From Dipylidium caninum (lineage: Eukaryota > Platyhelminthes > Cestoda > Cyclophyllidea > Dipylidiidae), in the NCBI GenBank assembly GCA_017562135.1, contig QEYB01001217.1, positions 62,001 to 126,000 on the forward strand: a stretch of DNA of 64,000 bases. The letters run 5' to 3'. Numbering within the stretch: position 1 is the stretch's first letter; every line of letters begins with the position of its first letter. Position numbers and translations under genes: made by a program. Shown one piece after another: positions 23,838 to 35,778 of the stretch. Under the pieces are notes generated by a model, which saw only the letters and a list, made by a program, of their open reading frames with translations, was not told where the DNA came from and ran no database searches.

Positions 23838-26800
23838 GTATCTTCATAGAACGTGACAGCTTTGTTTTTATCTTTATTTGTGGTATACGAGAGGTTTTGA
23901 TGTATTTTTTTCCACATATATAAAAATACGAAAACGTAAATTATGTGGAAAAGTAATGGAAAACCTTTACAAAGATATCACCGAGCCATAATTTTTGGCA
24001 GACAACAGTTTGAATTATGAACGATTATATTTTTCCCTTTCTGATTACCTCACCCTTAGTTTGGTAAAATTTTGGTGTTTGCCAACTAATACTCTTGAAC
24101 TGATCACAGTACTTCAATTTCATCTTATTTTGGTTCCTCTGTAAAAGTCGTTCCGTAATCACAAAACCTTAGAGTATATCTTTGATGTCAGATGTACAGA
24201 GTGGAAGTGGAAAAAAGAGTGAAAATACTTCTAACGTTATCATTTTATGTTATCTCTTCGCATTTCTGTGGTCCTAAGGACTTGGTTTCATATCACAATA
24301 TATTGTAGAATTGGGAGTCAACACTTTTCAACCACTTATGAAGACAATTTTCACGATATGGCCACCTCTGCTGATACTTATTGATTACTTTAATGAGTTT
24401 TGTAATTTAATTAGATGCGGGGGCATGTAGTATTGGGAAGATCCACACAAGCAAAGAATTATTACTTGTTTGATTTATATAGTATATTATGGAGAGGACC
24501 TGCGCGAAAGCACCCTAGTTATCTGGTCACCTGTATGGGTCCTCTGTTCTTATTTTTCAATAGTTAAGTGATCATTTTACCATTGCGTGTACATTCTCTA
24601 ATTCATCCGATAGTAGTTGGCATCTGGGAATGTCTTTTTCGATGTATAACACATTACTTTCGTTAAAAAATAGGTTGCTTTTGTTTCGGGGTCGCACTCT
24701 TCTCATCTTGGGGCCGTATAATTCATGTTTATTAACCACATTCAGATGAACTGGTTTATTTCCACTTGCCTCTTTTGATATAATAAAAACTGCCAATGCG
24801 CTGAATTGGCTGAATTATGAGGTTAGGAAATGTTACTGTTGCCTGGCAAATTGTGGCGAACACTTCCAGTCACTATTTGACTGGAATATGTCCTGTATGG
24901 GAACGCTTATTTGTTTTATATTGCATAATAGTCTCGAAGGCAGGAGTGATGAATAAATGCGACTCATTGTTGCCAAAGTCTACTTATATCTCATTAACTC
25001 CTACCACATGATAATAAACAGAGAAGCCAAGTTCATCACCTCATACCGTCAACTGATGTCTCAACACCTTCTGACCTTTATTACATGTAAAAAAGTTCAT
25101 AACCACCCAGTAACTTGGTATTAGCATGAAGAATAGTTGATAATGCAAGTGACACGTGTTTTCTGTGTTATTTGGACTTGGTTTCTCCAATCTGGCAGAA
25201 TATCTGCGTACTGACTTCCATTATTGAATATCGACTATGACCTTCGTAGTTCATTGTTGTACGATGTCTCTGTCGGCCCAATGACGATAGAAAACCCTGG
25301 GGCAATTCGACAGTTTGCTAAAACTTGCGGACCTGTTTGACAACCCTTTTCGCGAAAGAGGACTGATGTTAAAATGTGTGAGAAGTCCTTTTTTAACTAC
25401 AGTCGAGAAGAATTTTCTTTCCCCTTCTGGGCAGGTTCCTCTAGAACCGACTGTTTCATTTGGTACATTGGAATCCGTCAAGTTTAGGCCATTATGGCTG
25501 GGTACCGACAGCAGTGTTGTCATAATCCTCTCCATACTTTACCTAAAATATTGCATTTCACTAATCAACCCGCTGAAATGATCTATTAGATGAGAACTTC
25601 GTCATGTTACTTGCACAGGTTTAATACCACCTTCGGCGTCCGTTCTTTCAGACCAACAGTAGATATTTTAAAGCACAACATTTTTTTTAATATAGGCGGT
25701 GTGAATACCATCATTGTTCAAGCTGAACGACGCACATCAAAATTAAATTTCCACGTTTACTCGTGATACCATTTACGTGTTTCTTTAACTACGACCGTAC
25801 TGAAACGTGAGTGGTAAAAGGTATTTTAACGAGTTTCTGGGAGCCCAGATGGTTGCATTATCAAATCAGTGTCTACTTTCGATGTATGCGAAAATTTTAG
25901 ATTGTTTGTTTTTAATAAGTCTTATTTAAAATAAACTTACTTATCTACCCCTTTTTCATCGCAATTGCCATTCACGAAACTTTTTTCTTCTTTAGTTGCA
26001 TTGGCTTTCATGGTAGTCTGTTTATACCCGTTATGTTCTTTATACTCGACAATATAAACTTCAGGAAGTGATTTTCATGATGTTTATAAAATCAAGATGT
26101 AGTTGATGTGCTTTGTCATGTGACATTTCTTCCTTCATTCACTGTCTTTCAAGGCAGCCGAGTTGTAGTTTTTTCGCTAAAAGTGTGTACACCCACCACT
26201 TTCGCTTACTACCTCGCCTTGCCTTTTGAGATTCCTTTTTTATAGAATTATGCATAAATAAATTAATGGCATACTCACAGTTTGGTTAATTGCGATCTTA
26301 TCACACTCCTCATCTGTGATGTCCCAACAATAAAGTTATTGTCCTTTACTTCTCGACACTCATCTCCTTGGAAGTGCCTCATTGCTACTGTATGGTTGGT
26401 CGAATAATTATTCACTCATTTTCCTGTTTCCTGACTGTCTTACGACCGGGAGTTAGCACGCTTGTGTGTGTAAGACATTACCATTTGAGTTATCACCGCG
26501 TAACCAGCAGGACAGTGTGGTTCAGTCGGCTAGTATACATTCAAATTCCATTTTTTTCCAAAGTGCGTCAGTAGGTACACGCATCACCAGTCTCTTTAGT
26601 ACATTCAGTCGTCTTTCCTTTGTAGAAATAATATTGTCATTAAAGAGCTTTGATGCAGCCGTCATTTCGGTGTAAATTGGGGAATTAAAGGAATTTTTGG
26701 GTTGGTGGTGGAGCTCTTAACTTTCATTTAGCCAACCCTATCGTAGAATAAACAACTGTAAAATGGCTCCTTTGGTGTTATGTTTTTGTCAGCCTATGCG

Positions 26801-26890
26801 ACGCCGCGATTGTAAACTATTTTATTCCGGTTTAACGAAACCACCCCTTCTCCTCCTCCTCTTTACTCTTCACCTTTTTTTATACATTAG

Positions 26891-26917
26891 CCTGAATCAT
26901 CGTATCAAAGGGTTGAG
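26891..26917 (+). CDS. Candidate 27-nt microexon
   Basis: A strong pyrimidine tract and acceptor (CACCTTTTTTTATACATTAG) precede 27 nt encoding PESSYQRVE, followed at once by GTGAGT, a near-perfect donor. The length is a multiple of three and the frame is open, so it could be spliced in phase 0 between the KCC exons ending at 23837 and starting at 35779. No homology supports the peptide; the case rests on the splice signals alone. Confidence 0.25.
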
Positions 26918-28004
26918 GTGAGTTTAATCGCATCAGTTAGTAATTCAAACAATCTACACCAATTGCCATTAATAGAAACATTTTGGGCTGGCCTTGAGTA
27001 GATAATGAAATGCTTGAAGTAATTTCTCCACTTTTCCTGGAAAATGTATCATTCGCACAATGATCATTTTCTCGACAGTAAAATTTTATACCGTTAAGTT
27101 CGATATGCGGGAATTTCAATGATTCCTTTTTCCGAAATACCATGTTATTTCGGCGAATTATTTGTTTTCATTATTAATTTAGGTGCATTATCGAATTTTG
27201 CAGCTATTGTCATGCTTTGACTGAGACATCTGAGTTGTCAAACGCGGCATTCGACTTGGACTAAAGTTTCTGACAATCATTTGTCACCTGCTGGACTGTA
27301 TGGAGAAGTGACACTTCAGTCTTGTGGAAAGAACGTAAAATGTAGCAGAAACAAGCTAAGTAGTTAAAAATGAAACAAGTTTTTTTGTATTTGAGGATGA
27401 GGGAGCGTTAGTAACTCCTCAAAATTATTCATCTTGAATCGACGACGAAACGCAGCATCAGCGTCGACGACTTTAGTCCACTCAAATGCAATTTCGAGTT
27501 GATTAATAATTGGTTAGACTTAGAATAATAAGGATTAAATAGCCGAAGGAGGCAGCATTTATTCCCGTCTGCCGTCATGGCTATACTTTCATTTGTCTGT
27601 TTGGCCGATTGGAGTTTATTTGAACTTGCCTCTTAAAACTAGAGAAGCGTAGGAAATTGCTAGAATTCAAATTTTCTTACATCACAATAGCCTACGGCCG
27701 TCTGTAGTAATAGAATAAAGCCTTAGCAACTGGCAAGGTAAGCCAGTTTCGGCGTGCAATGTGACAAGGAAGTTGTAGCCTTGGCATGATAAGTGTGCAA
27801 TAGAAAATTAGTACAGTGTGTCGAGGATTCACTGACTTCGCGTGGTCAAGTATGAACGTAAGCAAAAAAGATGAACTTTTTTTATACACTCTTAGATTAG
27901 AGTCTTACTAATCAACTTTTACAGTGAGAATATTCTCCGCGACAAAAGTGACTTGACTTGAAGGATAATAGCTTTGTTGTAAGTGGTGAAGATGCATGTA
28001 ATGA

Positions 28005-28310
28005 AGTAGCAAGAGCTGGTTTCTCTTGGGGCTGAGGAGTAGGTAAGTGGACTGGCGGCACCGAATTGGATGTAGACGTGTCCGGCGAGGAGAGATACGT
28101 GCACGATCTAGTGCTCCGTTTCAGCGCCGATGCTTCAACCGCGGTGATTCATCTGGACGAAATGCGTGGTGACTCACAATTTGCATAGCTGCAAATGGGC
28201 TACGCCGTCGAATTGTTCACGGCTGAAGGTCACATCGCCGATGCGCTTATCCCCCTTCTCCACAAAGCCGGTCTCTTCGACACCTTCTACTCCTTTCAAC
28301 ACTTGTCATT
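28005..28310 (+). pseudogene. Unidentified coding fossil with in-frame stop
   Basis: A GC-richer island in AT-rich DNA reads like real protein for about 75 codons: GGTELDVDVSGEERYVHDL, then LVLRFSADASTAVIHLDEM, one TAG, then LQMGYAVELFTAEGHIADAL and on to LFDTFYSF. Another stop (TGA) lies upstream at about 28036. Codon-like composition on both sides of a single TAG in one frame suggests a decayed exon or retrocopy rather than chance. I do not recognise the family. It might be a remnant of an exon of a gene located elsewhere. Confidence 0.4.
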
Positions 28311-31300
28311 AGCTTGGAATGTAAATGGAATTTAGCATCTTGTATTAGTTAACGATGACACCGTATTTTCGTCTTATTTTTTTTGTGAATTGTTCTCTCA
28401 ATTTCTTTCAATGTGGATAATCTCACTATAGTCGGACAAATCTCTTACCGATGGTAGTATTGTACTCTGAGGTTTATTTTCTCGTTTACTGCCGTGGAAT
28501 CCTATCATTTTTCTGTAAACGATGCATTTTGAACAATACTTCGCTTAAATAGTAATTGAGATTTCCCTTGTTTACGGCAAAATTAAGCTACTCTCTCATA
28601 AAGATGCTTTTTTTGTCTCAAATCCACTCGACTTCGAAGATAATAAGTATTTTTTTTAAAACAACGCAATTTCGAGTGAACATAAAAAAAACTTAGTGAT
28701 ATGTAAGCTTTATGCCATTCGCTTAAATGAAAAGTTGATTAATGCGGAAGAGCGAATGATGGGAATAGTAGACTTGTCCCCACACGCGTCCCATTCCCCT
28801 CCTCATACCGGGCGCAGAGGAAGTGTATTTTGCGTCGGAATGCTCCACCAAATAAAGACTGCGTTTCCACTCATGCAAGTGCGCTTTTTTGGGAATGCTC
28901 CATTTCCCCACTTGGAGCTTAAAATTTCTTCCCCATCTGCGTTACGATGAGTCTAACCTCACAGACACGAAGACTTGGAGGACGGCTATTTGTAATCGTG
29001 TAATTCATGAAATCATCCATGGATATGCTTTTTCTCCCCATTTGCACCCCTGGCGTTCATCCTTATTCTACACTTAGGGAAAGAAGTGACATTTATATTG
29101 TGAATTATTTGAAGCCACTTTAATGCACAGCCGCTAGAGTAGTGTGAAATGCGTGCATGGTCAAGTGATGGACTAGTTTCTAATGTTTTCAAGAGGCCAA
29201 TGAACTATCTAAACCATTAATGGGTATTATGGGGGCCTTTTTCCCCATTTTAGCACGAGTATGGCACACGTCCGCCCATACCGTCGGTGCTTCACAAACT
29301 CTCCACCTACACTGGGGGCATTGAACCCACAGCTAATGAAACGAAATTACTTAGACACAAGCAGGTGACACGAAAAGCAGTAAGTATACTCTCTTCTTAT
29401 GATCTATGAAATGTCGACAATAAAGTAAACTTTTATTCATTATAAATATAGACCTCTGGGAAACACTTTCAGGCATTTCCATTGGCTCTTTAAGTCTAAA
29501 TTAGTGATAAGAAACGGGGTAGGTAATACAATCATTTATATTACTATTCTTTTTCTTGCGGTGTATTTTCCATGTCTTAGAAGCTAATTCTGGGACAGCT
29601 GATTCTTTCCATCATTTGTCTAATCAAACCCCTAGCTGGGCAATTCTGTGAACAACTTTTCGATGTCTACGCTCATCTTCAGCTTTCATTTTTTTCGCTG
29701 TACAAAACTTATTTCTAAGACCGTCTTTAATAGTTATTTTTTTCCTGCCCCCAGAATAAGTCCCACGGGGCAGTGTGGAGTAACATCGCTAAACGCATAT
29801 GAATGCACACAAATATTTGCTATTTTGAAGCTTAGTGTACGAGTATTTAAGGAAATGTTAAAGGCAATAAGTGTGTAAATTTGAGCTGAAGAATATCATT
29901 CGAATTTACTTTCCCCCTTCCAAATGACTGACCACGAGCGATATGGTCCATCACCTAAAGGACTGGAATGCACGAATGCATGCCGAGAACGGACAAAGTT
30001 GTAGGCAACAAGCAAATTACAAAGTGTCGGTAGTATGAGGAATTTTGCAAACTCGGGCTATCATTAAATGATTGTTTACGAAAATAGAATATTCTTGGCA
30101 TCAGTGAAGTCAATAAAATTTATTGCATTATCAAAATTTCTGCGACGAAATGTGTGCGTGACCACACTTCAGTCAGCGTCAAATTGAAAATTCATATTCA
30201 AAACATGAAAAATTCACGTTGCCTGTTGTTTACCTCAAATTTCCGCAGTTTTGTTAGCATTCTGTTCCCACTCTAATTCGTGGGGACAGTGTAATTATTA
30301 TCGCATTTTCCGAGTGAAAATGTTATAGTCGTACTCAAGTTGGCTAAAACTGTCTCCTCCAGGGTGATACGCCAGATTTAGGTCTACTTCACTCGGCGCT
30401 ATGACTGTTTGAATATTATTTCATGAAACAATCAACGCTTGTAATTTTTAACAAGATTATTTCTTTCCTCACCTCTGAGATATTACTTAGATGCAATGGT
30501 GGAGAAGTTGCGTGTACTTAGGCAAAGTAATAAGTTGGTGTTTACACTGCCCATCCGTAACAAGCCATTGTCTTACGTATTATTTGCGAAAAGGGGTACT
30601 ACATTTAGTTTCCTCCATTCGCGAAGATTTACCTCAGTCATCGCCACCTCCCAATCTCTGTTTGCCTCTATAATTTCAAGGAGCCAAGGCGTTAGTCTTA
30701 CATTTTAATTCATATCTGAAATTAGGCGATTGAAGGCACTTGTCCACTCATAATTTACTCTAAAGAAAATCCCCAGAAGGTTCACCGTCATTAAAAGTGA
30801 AATGCCTGCTCCAGGTGGCCTATAATAAAACTAATTGAAATTATGATGAATAAGTTGGCACCATCTATTGTTAAATCCCCTCAACTTTGACTATTCCTTC
30901 AGCGTCTTCGCTGGCCATTACGGTGGATGTGAATGTGCATAATCCCACATCCCACACAAATAAAAGGCGAAAAAATGAGGCCTCGTGGCAGACTGTTAAT
31001 CATGAAAATATTTACTTGTAATGGCTCTTTAAAGTTGTTTCCTTTTTCCGATATTGCATTTCAATAATCCCGTGTACGTTATTTTTGTGATTAACAGAAT
31101 CCTTTGTCATTGCGTAATAAAATGAAATGACACATAGTACTGAAAGATTGCTTTGTTTAAATATAACAAATCCATCCCCCTCCATATGAACTTGCTGTGT
31201 TAATTAACTTCAGCTTTAATTACTAAAGCGAATTGTCTCGAAAAGGTGACCTTTCCATTCTGTTCGCCAGTAAAATGCGACACATCAATTAAATTGAAAA

Positions 31301-33511
31301 TTTTATCAAACGGTCTTATTTTAACATGGTTTCTTGGGATCTAGCGTTGTTTACTAGCCCGAGTGAGGGCACTGACTCTTCTGAAAAGTTAATGTTTTCT
31401 TCCCAAGTGTCCCTGTCGATGCGTATACAGGACGGCAACATACTCAAGCCGAGCCTACGTTGCCCTGGCATTTATGTTTTACCAACTTTATTTTATTTGA
31501 CGATACGTCTGCAATGATCTTTCCATTATTGCACCGCATTTTTTTGGAGTAAACTGTCTATTATGGGATCCTGTTGAGACTTGTACAATTTTCCTCTGTT
31601 GTGTTACTTCTACGCAAGCCACGTGAAACTCGTCAGCTTTCATAGCGATCCAAATGGGTTAAATGCAAAAGAAAGGAAAACATCCATAGAAGAGTAAATT
31701 GTTTCTTTCTTAATCCACTTTCTTTCATGTCCTGTGTTTCGCGTCGGGGGTCAATAAAAAGTAGGGAGATTTTTTGTTCTTTACTGCTGAGTCCATTAAT
31801 TAAACAGGGGGTAGCGAAAGGTGTTTGATAAATGAAGAAACTGTCAGAGAAACTAAATGGGTTTTAGTGTGTGTTTAGTTCCCCTCGATTTCCCATTTTG
31901 TCAAACACACCACCGTTAATTTGTTAGCGGAAAACGGAAATTTTGGATGCCTGAGAAATTGACCTACCTCTTCTCGTATTTCATGTTGCGTAGTAAGTAG
32001 AGTCTAGACTAGCCGCTTAAATTTTGGGAACTCTTCGAAGCATAAAGGTTATTCTTTTCCACTAAAACATTGTCGCGCGTGAGTTGATTAGTGCGTGGCC
32101 CCTTTCAATTTGCTCTCTGTCACTTTGAGTCCAAACCAGATGACAACATACGCTTCTCGTTCCATGGGGAAATAAATTTTAATTAAACTCTCTTTGAACA
32201 GATCTTGTCATCAACTCTGAATCACGTAAATTTCTTTATCCAACGTCCATATCAGTTCCATACGTCAGTAAAAGTACACAAATGTCTGAAATGATTTTTA
32301 GAAGAAAAAATATCCATGACAACTGGATTACATAGGCTTCTTAATCTCGCCTTATTCGCTTAAAATGTATAAGTGCTTCTGCCTATACACTTTTACAGGT
32401 GATTTGTCAACTAGTTTTCCATAAAATTACATTAGATAATGAAATCTAATTCCGTCATCTGATTTCACACATGCATGTTTTCAAAGAGTATTGTGCCCCA
32501 TCCGATCACCATCTGCTACTTAATTCGCTACCAAAATTCCTCTTTATTGGCAAATGAGAGGACTCTCAATGGAAACAGTTTGCTGTAATTCACTCGGATG
32601 CCTAAAGTAAATTCCAACTTCCTCCTACACTCTTTCTAGATTGAAATGAAGTGGAATGATGAGAATCCTCATCCTATTAACTCCTATAAATGCATATAGC
32701 GGGAGCAAAATCTTGACTATTTCTCCCTAGCATTGTTTGCCTACTGTTGATTCTGTCCGTCAGTCCCAATGAGATTGCGCACTACGTACATTGACAGTGT
32801 ACTCCAGATGATTATGATCTATAGTACAGAGTAATAACTTCTTTATGACTTTCCGATGGGTGAGTGACATTGACTGTTTTTTTACTCAACGGAACATTTC
32901 TTATTATTATAGTTACAATACGCATCTTTCCATCCGATTGCATTTAATCATGCATTGTCCTACGTCTTGTGAATTAGCGCTGAAGGTTCGCCCCCTGTAA
33001 AAGTCTGTAATCATGTTCAGTGGGATATGATGAAGTTGTGAATAAATTGCGCGGAATCTCGAGAAAGAGAGAGAGAAAGGACGAAGGGGCGAGACGGCGG
33101 GGCATAAGATTGGAAGTTTGGTGGATTAATAGAAGAGGAGGTACGAAAGGAAAAGGAACATTGAAAGCTGGCAGCAATGCGCGCCATCAACGTTTCTGCC
33201 TTCTTCTCGCCGCGCGACGCCGAATCAATGATTTCACGATCCAGACGCGCGTGAAATGCCCCTTTTCTCCTTTTTTTCTCTCCGTGTGGATGGGTGCTGC
33301 TGTCACTGTTTCCATCGCCCACGTTCCCCTTCCAGGTCCTATTAACTTTACCTTCCTACTACACTTTTAGCGTTTCGTCATCCAAATAATATTATGCTGT
33401 CAATGGGGGGATAAGGTGGATACCTTTTTTCGTCTCCCGTATCATCTTACCGGAAAATAATCATTCAAAAATAAAGTGGAAAAACAAAATTGGCCTTGTC
33501 AACTGCCTAAA

Positions 33512-35218
33512 TTAACTTATACTCGCATTCCAGGAATGTTTCAAATCATTTGTGGTGGACAGAAAATACTGCTGTCTCGTCCTAATTTCCAAGCATATGA
33601 ATGTATTACGCAATCTACGACCAAAATTAGCATATGAACATGAGACTTCACACTCAGATATTCCGTTCTGCGTCAAAAAATCCCATGTCTCTTTGTAGTC
33701 CTCTTCGGTATTCATGCGGAGGATCCTGAAATCTTCACTGCCTACCCTTTTTTCCACTCCTAGTCAAGGTTGAAACGAGTGAATGATTGGAGCTATTGTA
33801 GGGGAATTAGAGTAAAAACTAGTGTCCTGGAACCATTCCAGATCGCAGGCGGGTGTGTCGTGATTGTATTGCCTCTGGTTGAATTTCTCCTTCTTTCATA
33901 CCACAAATTCACATTGCCTTCTCGTTGTTGCACTAAATACACGCAAGTTGTGCTCGTAAATGAAGAAATCTTTTCCGTTATGCATGTTGACGTTTTTTTT
34001 TGCTGAAAGGAATGTTTGTTTCACATGATTCTTAACTCTGCTCTATCAGAGGATTTTGTGCCGAAGGGACGAAATATTCCCGTCATTTTAATTACAATAT
34101 TTCGCAAAATCGTAATAGTAAATGAATATGGGGAAATTCCTGTTCAGGGAATATTACATAAAAATTGCATTAACTAGGAGGAGAGCGGAGACTGTGGGGA
34201 TGTGTGGAATCGTAATGAATTTGACCAGAATGTAGATTTCTTCACTGTATTTCGTGTTTACACTTTTCCGATGTTCCCTAGTCCACGGTATTTGGCAAGA
34301 AGTCCCAAATTTAGTCCTATCTAGTTTCATTATCTTGATAAATTATCGTTGGCAGTCTTTTTTTGAAGTCGCTCTTTTGTTTGCAGTATTCCAACACTGA
34401 GTTTAATTTATTTTCACAATAAATCCACTTACCGCGTAAATTGAAGTGGAAAAATGCGGTTGAAGAGGGATTGTTTACAGTGCAGGCATTTCAAAGAGTT
34501 CTTTGTCGGATCTTAAAGTATGCACCCTTACTGTTCAAATTAGGTAAGAAATACTGCGGATTTAAATCCACTCCCACATATGTTACTAATGCATTTATTT
34601 TATCCGAAATGCCGTCTCATTGAGTGCCAGATAACATCAAATGGCCCTATTAAATAATCACTGATAAAAACAAGTTTCCGTTTCCGTTTCATTTGAACTC
34701 TTTTCAAGTTCCCAATACCTAAAAAATATTTCCCACTAACATTATAAGATTTTTTTTGTTCAGAAGACTAAGAAGCCACAATTCGCCCTTTTATTGTTAA
34801 TGAACCACGGGAGAGTTTACTACGGTAGAAGTTGGTATATCAGAATTAATTTCCATTGTCGTGTCTTCACATTTCTTCAAATCTCACCAAGTTCCCTCGG
34901 TCGAGAATATGCCACGAGGGTGAGAATTTTCTCCTCTTACATACCCGCACGGGATTGAGTTAGCCAACCTACCTTCGTGTGACAACTTGTTTGGGCCATG
35001 AAGGCATCCTCCGGTAAGAGGACACAGAACTGTCATTGACGACAGGGAAGGAATCAGCATAGAGCCACATGAGGAGAAGGTAATGAGTTTTCATACAATG
35101 AATGCGGATGCCATCATCCCTCTCAAACGTCACAAATGTACAATCCTCGAGATTGTCGTCCTCATAGGTTAGGGAAGTGGGAAGTACGAATTTCATCTCA
35201 GGCAGATAGGAGAATTTG
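33512..35218 (-). CDS. Unknown two-exon gene on the opposite strand
   Basis: Minus-strand exons: about 35218-34973 (or from ATG at 35196) and 33725-33512, with a 1247-nt intron. The donor is AAG before GTAGGT and the acceptor is AAGATTTCAG. The split codon AG+G restores one frame, giving at least 145 residues from the Met: MKFVLPTSLTYEDDNLEDC early, a hydrophobic YLLLMWLYAD segment mid-way, and a C-terminus ending WNASIS before TAA. The frame is open upstream of the Met to a CTTTAG acceptor at 35219, so another 5' exon may exist. Composition is protein-like (acidic first half, NAS glycosylation sequon near the end) but no domain is recognised. It lies inside the putative 12-kb KCC intron, antisense to KCC. 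Confidence 0.5.
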
Positions 35219-35778
35219 CTAAAGTCTTGTTAACCTATGAATAATTTGATAATACGTTTACGATCCAGTAATTCCGTTTCAACTGGGTTGCCAAGCCAAG
35301 ACGATGTGGTTGGTGTGGAAAGTTCTGGGTTGCTTAATTTATTCTCTCAATAATTTAGCAATGCGTTGCAAAGCCCATCCACTTTATTACTGGTGGGTTG
35401 GGTAGATAAGGTGCCCTCGTCCGTTCTTTTATTATCGCCTGAGCTAAGTGAGGTTACGACTAAAGCTGTCCCTTGAATTTGTCTCCTTGTAATTTCTCAA
35501 GAGATGATTACTTCACTTCAACCTGTTTTTGAAGGATTTGCTTCCTCTGACGACCCTACTAAAATCTGAATAAAGTGAAGTGATTATCTTCCTATAACTG
35601 TTCGCCCTGGAGATCTAACATTTTGCATTATTTTGCCTGATAAAAAGTGAATCAATCGCTTCTACGAGACCCGATTTTACTTATTGTGATCTCGTTTTGG
35701 TTTCTTCTTAAGCCACATCAATATGAATTGTTGATGTGGCATACTTATACAATGTGTATTTTTTGCTGTTCCTTGAAG

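Larger units (their letters stand above)
23838..35778 (+). other. Long (12 kb) putative KCC intron
   Basis: If the 5' exons are correct, this whole stretch is intronic. It holds the opposite-strand two-exon gene at 33512-35218, the coding fossil at 28005-28310, a candidate 27-nt microexon at 26891-26917, and otherwise AT-rich sequence with short random-looking frames (for example 24572-24796 minus, 25251-25581 both strands, 30496-30708 plus). A GA-rich tract lies at about 33058-33085. Confidence 0.45.

Noticed and set aside
25251..25581. Overlapping open frames of about 90 codons on both strands
   Set aside because: Openness on both strands at once with no domain or splice signals suggests chance composition.
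31326..31433. WDLALF phrase as a candidate missing KCC exon
   Set aside because: The resemblance to the KCC NLALFEEE segment is limited to four residues and the flanks lack an acceptor/donor pair in the needed phase.
33017..33370. Open frames of 101-116 codons on both strands around 33.0-33.4 kb
   Set aside because: Low-complexity Arg/Lys/Glu-rich translation of a GA-rich tract; mirrored on the other strand.
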